From the NCBI GenBank assembly GCA_965214615.1, contig OZ243952.1, positions 1,116,001-1,180,000 on the forward strand: a stretch of 64,000 nucleotides of DNA, given 5' to 3'. Positions 6,880 through 16,620 of the stretch are shown in pieces. The notes under the pieces were generated by a model. The model saw only the letters and a program-made list of their open reading frames with translations, had not been told where the DNA came from and ran no database searches. The translations under genes and the position numbers were made by a program. This stretch comes from CBDAUN01 sp965214615. GTDB taxonomy: Bacteria > Pseudomonadota > Gammaproteobacteria > Arenicellales > JAJDZL01. Position 1 is the stretch's first letter. The number at the start of each line of letters is the position of its first letter.

Positions 6880-9800
6880 ATGACGTTGTTTATCGCAAAT
6901 GGAATCAAATTTACGGACATCAGCAGTCCTTTCCGTACCGCATCAAAGTTGCTGTTTTTCTCAGGATTATTGCTTTTTGGTCCGCAATGGGCACTCGCGC
7001 AGACAAACCCCAACACCGATTGTCCCGCCGACGGGAACTGCGTGTCATTTGATCTTGAATTAAACCGTGCTTCGAAAGTTTGGGAAGTGAGAGAAAGCAA
7101 TTGGAATCATATTGAGTGGGTAACGCTTAAAGTGGGTGATGGTGCTGATGGTAATATTGATTTCGAGGTAAGAGAGGTAAAGGTTGATGGCAGCATTGTC
7201 TCCAGCTCCGCCAAGCTCGAGACTAGGACATCGCAGCTAGTAGAAAAGGCATTTGGGGATCATGAACCCCATGCGGTCGACGGAGACTTTCAAATTTGGC
7301 ACAGCAAAGGTGCAATAAAATTAACCGTTAAGAACGGTAAAGTTTCTGGTGACCGCGCGCTCAATCCCGACAGTAAAAACGAAGTCGGTATCTTGATCAT
7401 AAACGACAACACGGTTGAACCGACTGAGCACTTTGATATTGTTCTGACTAATCCGACGGGGAATATCACGTTTCCTGGTGGAGCTCGGGAGCTAATACAA
7501 AGAGTTGAAATTAAGGAAAATTCTGATGGCCTTGACTTGGATGTCAAGCACAGCGGAACGGTAGTCGAAGGGCAGTCGGCTCGATTCGAATTGTCATTAG
7601 AGCGTGAACTCAATGAAGGTGAGTACGCCCACGTTTATGTCTATACAAACACCGAAATAATAATTAACCCAGCACACGAACTTCCTGCAAGTCCCGCTGA
7701 CTACGCCCGCATTCCGGTCAAAGACCAGCATCTGATTACTTGGGGAAGTGGACAAAGAACTCGCACTTTTCTCATACCGACCACCGACGATGACATTGAT
7801 GAAGAGCCCGAAACGTTTGTTTTGACCGTAAACAAAGGTTTAGCAAGTGGTGTCAATATCACTAAGAGCTATGGCAATAGACCAAATTTTCGAGTAATCA
7901 TTGAAGACAATGATCCGACTCCGGTGATCTCGGTCCCCTCTATCTCGGTGCTGGAAGGTGGTCATGGCGAACGGACTTCGATGGTATTTCAAGTCAGGCT
8001 CGACCGTCCCCGAGACAAGATTGTGACAGTAGATTACAACCTAGATAATGCTGCCGGCACAGCGAAAGTCGACGATGACTACGTCAAGGGTTCAAATGGC
8101 ACGCTGACTTTCTCACCAGGTGAGGTCGTAAAAAACGTAACTATCATTGTGAAAGGTGACAACGTCGATGAGACAAACGACACTTTTATTCTGCGTTTGG
8201 AGAACCCAAAAAACGCTGAATTTGATACCGGTGGGAATGCGCTGGATGGTGTTGGCACCATAGTGAATGACGACAAGCCACTCGTCCTGACTCTGAGTTT
8301 ACTGACTTCGCCTGTGGTTGAGGGAGAAACTGCAATCTTCCGCGTTGAGCTTGATCGGGCATGGAGCGAAGATATCAATCTCAATTGGTTGGTCTCCTCT
8401 CACGCCGCCGAATACGGCTCTGACTATTCAGCTCCCTCTGGGTTGATATGTGAAACTGAGACTTTTGGCAATTGTTCAGCTGTTATCAAAGCAGGGACCT
8501 TGTCCGTTGATTTGAAAGTGAATATTGAACAGGATGAGATAGATGAACGGATTGAAATATTTATAGTTAGTGTAAACCCGCCCCATTCGTTAAGAAATAA
8601 TATGAAATTGGTGCCGTATAAGGGAACTCAAAACTACACTTCCGTTGCGGCGGCCATACTTGACGGAGTCGCGGTGCTGGCGCGTGATGCTGCCGTAGTG
8701 ACCGAAGGTGCCGATGTTGTTTTCCCAATCGAGCTAAACGCGCCTGCGGCAAATGATGTCAAAATTGTCTGGCATACCGAAGATGGAAGCGCAACGGACG
8801 GTGTCGCACCCGGGAAAACCAAAGAAAGCAAGGACTATGAACCGAAAACCGATCAATCACTGACCATTCCGGCAGGCAGCACTCTTGCATATGTTCGGGT
8901 AGAGACATTTCAGGATGGTGTCGATGAAGATCGCGAAACATTCTCTTTGGTGATCAAGTCGGCATCCGGGGTTCCAATCTATGAGGATCGAAGAACTGCT
9001 ACGGCTACCATTCGCGACGATGATTCACGCCCCGAAATCAGCATTTCAGATGCACCAGTCATTACCGAAGGCGGAACTTCCATCTTCACTGTCACCCTGT
9101 CCAAGATGTCCGAGCGGCCAGTATCCATGCGGTGGCAGACCGCTGATGGCAACAATAAGAATCCGGCCAAGGCCACTGACCGTGATTACAAAATTGTCAC
9201 AAAGCAGACGCTGACGATTCCTGCTGGAGATCTTGCCGCCACGATTGAAGTGCCGACTTACAACGATGGCGATGCGGAGTATGAGGAAACGTTCCGTGTA
9301 CTTCTTTCTCACGCTCCCGCCGGCATACTCATAGATGGTGAAGGTATCGGAACAATTGAAGACGATGACTTGCCAAAGGTGTTTGTTAGCAGGGTTCTGG
9401 GTCTCGCGCTTGCGGAATCTGGGGGCAGAGATAGGAGTAAAAATCATTTTGTAGAATTGGAACACGGCAAAGTTCCTGAATCTTGGCCGAACGTCAATGG
9501 CGGAGACTTCCTTCCTGTGGAATTCGAATTTGCGTTGTCTGCCCCCGTTCTGCATGAAGTCAAATCCAAATTCAAGATACTCAATGGCGATAAGTTCGGA
9601 CTTCGAGCAGCCAATCCCAACAGCCATGGACCGCATCCTATAGATGGTGAAAAAGAACCGGGAGACTACACGGCGCCAAACGATTTAGATTTGATATTTC
9701 AACCTGGTGAAACAACAGCAACAGCCCATTTTACTGTGCATAACGACACTAGAGTCGAAAATGATGAGGTGTTCCGTGTACAGATTTCTCAAGCTGTCGG

Positions 9801-12800
9801 CGCAATAATTGATACTGCCCGAGATACCGGAGAGGTGACGATTTTGGACGACGATGGTATTACGTATTATGTACCAGACACTGCACCTACCGAAGTTCAT
9901 GAGGGCGATAAACTCACGATTGATTTCAAGCGTCGTCCGGCAGATGTCTCTCACTTATTTAAAAGCTGGCCGGATAATTTCCGGAACAAATTTTTTAGAG
10001 AACGATTTCGTGTCTGCCTCTTTGGTGGCGTAAGATTTGTGGATTATAAGGAAAAAGAGGAAATCGGCCGTGCAAACGTGGGCGGCGGGGGAATCCAAGC
10101 GCCCGATGATGTATACCTTAGCAAGTCTATCCCAACGGGGGAAGGCAATCACTGCCGAATCCAGAGCGACTCGGGTATAGGGAATTTTGTCAGTATCCCA
10201 TTCGATGAAAGCATCCACCACACAACCGCGGAAATTACCACATTTCAAGATGAACTCGTTGAAGGGGATGAAATCGTTACCCTTCAGTTTGAAGTAATGT
10301 CGGGTTACAACAACCGATACAGTCGAACTCCGCAATCGAATGTGGTTCGCCATGAAATTACGATCATCGACGATGATGCACATCGAATCCGGGTGCAAGG
10401 TGCAGAGGCGGTCGAAGGCGAATCTGTAGAATTTGAGGTTTACGTCGACACAAAAAAACCGAAGCCGAATCCAGGCGACACCGCAACGGTCTATTACGTC
10501 ACTGTCGATGGCACCGCTAAAAACCTCAAGGACTACAATTCGGTCACCACTCCAAAGAAAATTACTCTGACTGCACCGGCGGATCTGTCGGATCCTTGGG
10601 CTAAGATTAGTATTCCGACTATTCAGGATGATCCCAATTCAGAATCAGAGCCAGATGAAACCTTTACCCTGAAGCTGAGCAATCCATCTCTGACTTACGA
10701 ACTCGAACGGGCAAGCAAAGGCGAGGCTGAAGGCACCATCAAAGACGACGACATCTTGACGGTAGAATTTATAGATACAGTGGTCGACGAGGCTCAAAAG
10801 GCGGTGGTGATGGCACGTATGTCGCGTGCTATTGAAAAGGATGTAAAGGTTATCTGGAGCACTTCTGACATAGACGCCGAGTCCGGCGACGATTATACGG
10901 CTGTGAGCGGTGCCACTATGACGATCGCGGCCGGAAACACAACGGCCACAGTTGAAGTCACGACTCTGCATGACGAAGAAGATGAGTTTGATGAGGATTT
11001 TCTGGTCAAGATCGACAGTGTGACACCTGCAAGCGTTAAGCCGGCTCATGTGTTGAATGAGGCGGTGCCAGGAGCAGTGGTCGCTATTCGGGACGATGAT
11101 CCCGGCAGCGTAGTTTTTGGCGCCAATGCCATGAATTCGACCGAGGAAAATCAAATCTGGACTTCAGAAGTACCAACCGTGGAGGGTTATCCATTCGGTG
11201 ATGTCAACTGGACTAAGCTGAGAGGTGCTGATGCGGCGAGATTCAGCATTAATGCAGATAACGGTCAACTGACTCTGGCGCCGCAGAACTTCGAAGACCC
11301 GACTGATGCAGATAAAGACAACATCTATGAAGTTCTAGTACGTGCCGTCGATGAAGATGGTAACGATTTCGAAACAGATGCGCCTGTGAAAGTGACAGTG
11401 ACTGATATCAATACAGTGGAAGTGAATCTGACAGCGCCGCAAACAGTAGCCGAAGGCGAGACGCTCGAAATTACTGTGGTACGCGCCGAAACCGACAACA
11501 GTGCTGCTGCAACTGTTAAATGGCAAACGCTTGATGACGCCGATGGCGAATCTCCGGCTAGCGAAGAGGACTACGCCGGTGCCAGCGAAGCGCAGACACT
11601 GACTTTGAAAAACGCCTTGAATACAGTGGTCAGCATCGACATCACGGACGATGAAGTCGATGAGCTTGATGAGACCTTCCGCTTTCGCCTCTTTGATCTG
11701 GGTGACGGCAAAACCGATGATGCGGTGTTCGTTGACGAGAACGGTGATGTGGTCGCGGGGCATGAAGTTGTTGTCAGTATTACGGACAACGATGAACGGG
11801 GCGTTAGTGTTTCGAAAGCAGAATTGAGTCTTGACGAGGCGGACGATTCTGAAACCGAGAATTCAGAGGAACAAATTGACACCTACACGGTTGTGCTCGA
11901 AAGCAAACCTACGGGCGACATAAGCATTGCTATAAAAAGTGCAGATGAATCAGTCGCTACTGTCAGTCCACTGAGCCTTGATTTTACCCCTGATAATTGG
12001 AGTATTGCACAAACGGTTACGGTGACAGCCACAGACGATACCGTCGACAACGCAGAGGACAAGCGGACAACTCAGATCACTCACACGGTGACTGCAGTCG
12101 AAACTGACTACGAAAATGAGACCGTTGCCGCGATTGATGTAACCGTCTCCGACGACGATACAGCTCAAGTTTCGGTCGCCGATGCCCAAGCAGTAGATGA
12201 AGGTGACGACCCAGCAGTTACTGTTGACATGACTTTTACCGTTTCACTCGATCGAATGAGTGACAATGAAGTCACTGTTCCATTCACAATTACTGGCACA
12301 GCCACAGAATCCGAGGACTACACAGCACCTTCCAGCCTATCGGTTGTAATTGCAAAGGGTACAAAAAGTGCCAATATCGTTTTGCCTGTGAAAGGTGACA
12401 CTAAAGATGAAGAAAATGAAACTATTTTAGTGACCCTTGGTACAGCAACCAATGCAGATGTGGATTTGAACAAGACACAAGCCAGTGGAACAATCACTGA
12501 TGACGATGATGAGCCAGAGGGTATTACTCTGACAGTTGACACAGAATCCATAGTTGAGAGTGCTGATGAGAAGTCGATCGAGGTGACAGCCACAGTCAAC
12601 GGCGGCACAACTTACAACGAAGATAAGACATTGACCATCTCGGTCGGTGCCGGCACCAGTACCGCAATCTCTGCCGAAGATTACACGGCGGTTGAAGATT
12701 TCACACTCGTTGTTCCGGCTGGAACTTTGAGTGTGGCGACGTCTTTTAACCTGGAACCTGTCAATGATGATTTAGACGAAGACGATGAGAGTGTTGCCGT

Positions 12801-15800
12801 GACAGGTCAAGAAGCCGGTGAAATCAAGATCACTGGCGCCAGCATCATCATCACCGATGATGACGAACGCGGCGTGACGGTTGCGGGCGGACCGCTGGAG
12901 TTGAAAGAGGCGGACAATCCCGAAACGAATGACGAGAACGAACACGAGGCGCAGTATACGGTGGTATTGACCAGTCAACCGACCGATGACGTAAGCATTT
13001 CGCTTAGCGTTTCGCCGGATGCGGTGACGCTCAGTGATCAGTCGCTTACCTTTACGCCATCGAACTGGAACCAGGCGCAGACTGTGACGGTCACAGCGAT
13101 CGATGACGATATTGACAATGTCGACGACAAGCGCGAAGCAGATGTTGCGCACACTTTGGCGGCGGGTGAATCCGACTATGCCGGGGTGGAAGTGAATTCT
13201 ATAAAGGTGACGGTCACAGACGATGACGATGCGCCTGAGATATCGGTTGACGCGCCGAGTGTAACGGAAGGCGCCAAAGACACCACGGCAACATTGACAT
13301 TCAAGGTTTCCCTTTCTGCACAGAGCGGGCAGGCGGTTACAGTCGCTTATGCCGAGCACACCGGCGGCACGGCGACGCAGGGTGAAGACTACGATGCGCT
13401 TACATCCGGCACGCTGAGTTTTGCAGCGGGCGATCTTAGCAAGACGATAGCCATCACGGTCAAAGGCGATGAGCTTGATGAGGCGGATGAGACAGTATTC
13501 ATACGTCTGTCTTCGCCGACCAACGCGACGTTGAAAGACGGTGATACGAATCTTGATGCAACCGGAACCATCACCGATGATGATGATTTGCCGGAGGTGA
13601 CGGTGTCCGATGCGGCTGCTGTGACTGAGGGCGATGATGCGAAGGTGACGACAGCGATGCGATTCGAGGTATCTTTGTCTGAGGCAAGTGGGCGAGCGGT
13701 CACGGTGCCTTATACATTGGCTGGCACGGCGACTGAGGGCGAGGACTATGAGCAGGTGGCGAAAAAAGAGTTAAGTGTTGCCGCTGGCAGTGAAAGTGCT
13801 GAGATCGTCATCAAGGTCAAGGGCGACACGCTGGACGAGCCCAATGAGACGATTATCGTCACCCTCGGTGCTCCGACCAATGCGACGGTGTCGGGCACCG
13901 AAGGCGCGGGCGCGGCCAGCGGTTCCATTACCGATGACGATGCCACTGCGGTGGTACTGGAAGCATCCGGCAGTGCGATCTCTGAGAACGGCGGTACCAA
14001 GACGATCACAGTGACCCTGGGACGTGCGCTGCAGGGCGAGGAGACACTTTCGGTGCCCTTGGCCTTCGCTGGAACGGCGACTTTTGGTGCCGATTACACG
14101 CTTGCCCGGCCAAAGACTGCTCCGACCGGCGTAAGCTACGCCAACCTTCAAAGCACTGATCTTGCAACGAGTGCGCCGACGATTTCATTCACCGGTATCG
14201 GCAGTGCGGCAAAAAGCGCAACAGTGGCACTCGCTGCGAAAGAAGACGTTCTTGACGAAGGCGCATCGGAGTCGGTGTCTGTGTCTCTTGGCACGCTTGT
14301 CGCTGGCAAGCTTGACGGCGGCGCCAGTGGTTCAGGCGCATCTACCTTTAATATTGACGATAACGATGATGCACCCGTGATATCGGTTGACGCGCCGAGT
14401 GTGACGGAAGGCGCCAAAGACACCACGGCAACATTGACATTCAAGGTTTCCCTTTCTGCACAGAGCGGGCAGGCGGTTACAGTCGCTTATGCCGAGCACA
14501 CCGGCGGCACGGCGACGCAGGGTGAAGACTACGATGCGCTTACATCCGGCACGCTGAGTTTTGCAGCGGGCGATCTTAGCAAGACGATAGCCATCACGGT
14601 CAAAGGCGATGGGCTTGATGAGGCGGATGAGACAGTATTCATACGTCTGTCTTCGCCGACCAACGCGACGTTGAAAGACGGTGATACGGATCTTGATGCA
14701 ACCGGAACCATCACCGATGATGATGATTTGCCGGAGGTGTCGGTGAGCGATGCGGCTGCTGTGACTGAGGGCGATGATGCGAAGGTGACGACAGCGATGC
14801 GATTCGAGGTATCTTTGTCTGAGGCAAGTGGACGAGCGGTGACGGTGCCTTATACATTGGCTGGCACGGCGACTGAGGGCGAGGACTATGAGCAGGTGGC
14901 GAAAAAAGAGTTAAGTGTTGCCGCTGGCAGTGAAAGTGCTGAGATCGTCATCAAGGTCAAGGGCGACACGCTGGACGAGCCCAATGAGACGATTATCGTC
15001 ACCCTCGGTGCTCCGACCAATGCGACGGTGTCGGGCACCGAAGGCGCGGGCGCGGCCAGCGGTACGATCAATGACGACGACGCAACGCCGACGGTGACGC
15101 TGAAGCTGACTCCGGGCTCGATCGCCGAGAATGGCGGCACGAGCACGGTGGCGGCGACTTTGAGCGGCGCCTCGAGCCAGGCTGTGACGCTGACGGTTGC
15201 AGTTGCAGCGGTATCTCCGGCGGTCTCGGGCGACATTGCGCTGAGCGAGAACAAGACGCTGACGATTGCAGCGGGTGAGACGGCGAGCACCGGCGCGGTG
15301 ACGGTCACCGCCCGGGACAATGATGCGGATGCGCCGGACAAGACGTTCACCGTCTCGGCTGGCGCAAGCGGCGGCGGGGTGGCGGATCCGTCACCGGTGA
15401 CGCTGGCGGTCACGGATGACGATGATGCGCCGACGGTGTCGGTGTCCGATGCGGCTTCGGTGACCGAGGGCGACAGAGGCACTGTGAACATGAGTTTTGC
15501 GGTGAGCCTGTCAGCGGCGAGCGCCAGGGCGGTCACGGTGCCTTACGCCCTGACGGGCACGGCGGCGGGCGCCAGCGACTACGAGACGCCGGCGAGTGCG
15601 AGTCTTTCGATTCCGGCGGGCGATTCTGGCGGCACGATCGTCATCAAGGTCAAGGGCGACACGGTGGACGAGCCCAATGAGACGATTATCGTCACCCTCG
15701 GTGCTCCGACCAATGCGACGGTGTCGGGCACCGAAGGCGCGGGCGCGGCAACCGGTACGATCAATGACGACGACGCGACGCCGACGGCGGCTCTGAAGCT

Positions 15801-16449
15801 GACTCCGGGCTCCATCTCTGAGAATGGCGGCACGAGCACGGTGGCGGCGACTTTGAGCGGCGCCTCGAGCCAGGCTGTGACGCTGACGGTTGCAGTTGCA
15901 GCGGTATCTCCGGCGGTCTCGGGCGACATTGCGCTGAGCGAGAACAAGACGCTGACGATTGCAGCGGGTGAGACGTCGAGCACCGGCGCGGTGACGGTCA
16001 CCGCACGGGACAATGATGCGGATGCGCCGGACAAGGCGTTCACCGTATCGGCTGGCGCAAGCGGCGGCAATGGCGTTGGCGCCCCGGACAGTGTAACGCT
16101 GGCGGTCACGGATGACGATGATGCGCCGACGGTGTCGGTGTCCGATGCGGCTTCGGTGACCGAGGGCGACAGAGGCACTGTGAACATGAGTTTTGCGGTG
16201 AGCCTGTCAGCGGCGAGCGCCAGGGCGATCACGGTGCCTTACGCCCTGACGGGCACGGCGGCGGGCGCCAGCGACTACGAGACGCCGGCGAGTGCGAGTC
16301 TTTCGATTCCGGCGGGCGATTCCGGCGGCACGATCGTCATCAAGGTCAAGGGCGACACGCTGGACGAGCCCAATGAGACGATTATCGTCACCCTCGGTGC
16401 TCCGACCAATGCGACGGTGTCGGGCACCGAAGGCCGGTACGATCAATGA
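6880..16449 (+). CDS. Giant Calx-beta repeat surface protein, N-terminal segment
   Basis: First segment (3,189 codons) of a giant secreted repeat protein. The start ATG at 6880 has AAAGG 9 nt upstream. Residues about 23-41 form a signal peptide (KLLFFSGLLLFGPQWALAQ), so the product enters the periplasm. The mature part is a chain of Calx-beta-type modules, each with a VxEG opening, a DY...G motif and a closing DDD/DND acidic turn that could bind calcium. Residues about 42-1400 are strongly diverged modules. Residues about 1408-1513 are a cadherin-like domain (GADAARFSIN, NGQLTL, YEVLVRAVDEDG). From residue about 2000 the modules become nearly identical to those in the next segments. The frame ends at 16447-16449 after a 14-bp deletion within a repeat, so no outer-membrane anchor is attached to this segment. 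The family points to adhesion or surface coating; the ligand is unknown. Confidence 0.85.
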   Translation: MTLFIANGIKFTDISSPFRTASKLLFFSGLLLFGPQWALAQTNPNTDCPADGNCVSFDLELNRASKVWEVRESNWNHIEWVTLKVGDGADGNIDFEVREVKVDGSIVSSSAKLETRTSQLVEKAFGDHEPHAVDGDFQIWHSKGAIKLTVKNGKVSGDRALNPDSKNEVGILIINDNTVEPTEHFDIVLTNPTGNITFPGGARELIQRVEIKENSDGLDLDVKHSGTVVEGQSARFELSLERELNEGEYAHVYVYTNTEIIINPAHELPASPADYARIPVKDQHLITWGSGQRTRTFLIPTTDDDIDEEPETFVLTVNKGLASGVNITKSYGNRPNFRVIIEDNDPTPVISVPSISVLEGGHGERTSMVFQVRLDRPRDKIVTVDYNLDNAAGTAKVDDDYVKGSNGTLTFSPGEVVKNVTIIVKGDNVDETNDTFILRLENPKNAEFDTGGNALDGVGTIVNDDKPLVLTLSLLTSPVVEGETAIFRVELDRAWSEDINLNWLVSSHAAEYGSDYSAPSGLICETETFGNCSAVIKAGTLSVDLKVNIEQDEIDERIEIFIVSVNPPHSLRNNMKLVPYKGTQNYTSVAAAILDGVAVLARDAAVVTEGADVVFPIELNAPAANDVKIVWHTEDGSATDGVAPGKTKESKDYEPKTDQSLTIPAGSTLAYVRVETFQDGVDEDRETFSLVIKSASGVPIYEDRRTATATIRDDDSRPEISISDAPVITEGGTSIFTVTLSKMSERPVSMRWQTADGNNKNPAKATDRDYKIVTKQTLTIPAGDLAATIEVPTYNDGDAEYEETFRVLLSHAPAGILIDGEGIGTIEDDDLPKVFVSRVLGLALAESGGRDRSKNHFVELEHGKVPESWPNVNGGDFLPVEFEFALSAPVLHEVKSKFKILNGDKFGLRAANPNSHGPHPIDGEKEPGDYTAPNDLDLIFQPGETTATAHFTVHNDTRVENDEVFRVQISQAVGAIIDTARDTGEVTILDDDGITYYVPDTAPTEVHEGDKLTIDFKRRPADVSHLFKSWPDNFRNKFFRERFRVCLFGGVRFVDYKEKEEIGRANVGGGGIQAPDDVYLSKSIPTGEGNHCRIQSDSGIGNFVSIPFDESIHHTTAEITTFQDELVEGDEIVTLQFEVMSGYNNRYSRTPQSNVVRHEITIIDDDAHRIRVQGAEAVEGESVEFEVYVDTKKPKPNPGDTATVYYVTVDGTAKNLKDYNSVTTPKKITLTAPADLSDPWAKISIPTIQDDPNSESEPDETFTLKLSNPSLTYELERASKGEAEGTIKDDDILTVEFIDTVVDEAQKAVVMARMSRAIEKDVKVIWSTSDIDAESGDDYTAVSGATMTIAAGNTTATVEVTTLHDEEDEFDEDFLVKIDSVTPASVKPAHVLNEAVPGAVVAIRDDDPGSVVFGANAMNSTEENQIWTSEVPTVEGYPFGDVNWTKLRGADAARFSINADNGQLTLAPQNFEDPTDADKDNIYEVLVRAVDEDGNDFETDAPVKVTVTDINTVEVNLTAPQTVAEGETLEITVVRAETDNSAAATVKWQTLDDADGESPASEEDYAGASEAQTLTLKNALNTVVSIDITDDEVDELDETFRFRLFDLGDGKTDDAVFVDENGDVVAGHEVVVSITDNDERGVSVSKAELSLDEADDSETENSEEQIDTYTVVLESKPTGDISIAIKSADESVATVSPLSLDFTPDNWSIAQTVTVTATDDTVDNAEDKRTTQITHTVTAVETDYENETVAAIDVTVSDDDTAQVSVADAQAVDEGDDPAVTVDMTFTVSLDRMSDNEVTVPFTITGTATESEDYTAPSSLSVVIAKGTKSANIVLPVKGDTKDEENETILVTLGTATNADVDLNKTQASGTITDDDDEPEGITLTVDTESIVESADEKSIEVTATVNGGTTYNEDKTLTISVGAGTSTAISAEDYTAVEDFTLVVPAGTLSVATSFNLEPVNDDLDEDDESVAVTGQEAGEIKITGASIIITDDDERGVTVAGGPLELKEADNPETNDENEHEAQYTVVLTSQPTDDVSISLSVSPDAVTLSDQSLTFTPSNWNQAQTVTVTAIDDDIDNVDDKREADVAHTLAAGESDYAGVEVNSIKVTVTDDDDAPEISVDAPSVTEGAKDTTATLTFKVSLSAQSGQAVTVAYAEHTGGTATQGEDYDALTSGTLSFAAGDLSKTIAITVKGDELDEADETVFIRLSSPTNATLKDGDTNLDATGTITDDDDLPEVTVSDAAAVTEGDDAKVTTAMRFEVSLSEASGRAVTVPYTLAGTATEGEDYEQVAKKELSVAAGSESAEIVIKVKGDTLDEPNETIIVTLGAPTNATVSGTEGAGAASGSITDDDATAVVLEASGSAISENGGTKTITVTLGRALQGEETLSVPLAFAGTATFGADYTLARPKTAPTGVSYANLQSTDLATSAPTISFTGIGSAAKSATVALAAKEDVLDEGASESVSVSLGTLVAGKLDGGASGSGASTFNIDDNDDAPVISVDAPSVTEGAKDTTATLTFKVSLSAQSGQAVTVAYAEHTGGTATQGEDYDALTSGTLSFAAGDLSKTIAITVKGDGLDEADETVFIRLSSPTNATLKDGDTDLDATGTITDDDDLPEVSVSDAAAVTEGDDAKVTTAMRFEVSLSEASGRAVTVPYTLAGTATEGEDYEQVAKKELSVAAGSESAEIVIKVKGDTLDEPNETIIVTLGAPTNATVSGTEGAGAASGTINDDDATPTVTLKLTPGSIAENGGTSTVAATLSGASSQAVTLTVAVAAVSPAVSGDIALSENKTLTIAAGETASTGAVTVTARDNDADAPDKTFTVSAGASGGGVADPSPVTLAVTDDDDAPTVSVSDAASVTEGDRGTVNMSFAVSLSAASARAVTVPYALTGTAAGASDYETPASASLSIPAGDSGGTIVIKVKGDTVDEPNETIIVTLGAPTNATVSGTEGAGAATGTINDDDATPTAALKLTPGSISENGGTSTVAATLSGASSQAVTLTVAVAAVSPAVSGDIALSENKTLTIAAGETSSTGAVTVTARDNDADAPDKAFTVSAGASGGNGVGAPDSVTLAVTDDDDAPTVSVSDAASVTEGDRGTVNMSFAVSLSAASARAITVPYALTGTAAGASDYETPASASLSIPAGDSGGTIVIKVKGDTLDEPNETIIVTLGAPTNATVSGTEGRYDQ
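13911..15748 (+). repeat. 1.83-kb repeat block, copy 1
   Basis: A coding repeat of several Calx-beta modules, running from the GSITDDDATAVVLEAS module through two EGAKDTT/EGDDAK modules to an EGDRGTV module. The same block recurs at 21681-23513, 23514-24973 and, shorter, 31801-32940, with only scattered base changes. Confidence 0.7.
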
Positions 16450-16620
16450 CGACGACGCAATGGCGTGAAGCTGGCGCCCGGACATTGCGCTGAGCGAGAA
16501 CAAGACGCTGACGATTGCAGCGGGTGAGACGTCGAGCACCGGCACGGTGACGGTCACCGCCCGGGACAATGATGTGGATGCGGCGGACAAGACGTTCACC
16601 GTCTCGGTGGCGCAAGCGGC
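16433..16620 (+). other. Lesion in the giant gene: clustered indels in a repeat
   Basis: Compared with intact copies (for example 28140-28480), this stretch lacks 14 bp after GAAGGC (16433). It then has a scrambled ~20-bp patch (TGGCGTGAAGCTGGCGCCCG, 16470-16489) replacing about 130 bp of a module. Finally it lacks one C near 16607. The sequence on either side is a clean copy. The frame shifts at the first defect, stops at 16449, and is restored only after the last one. Confidence 0.75.
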
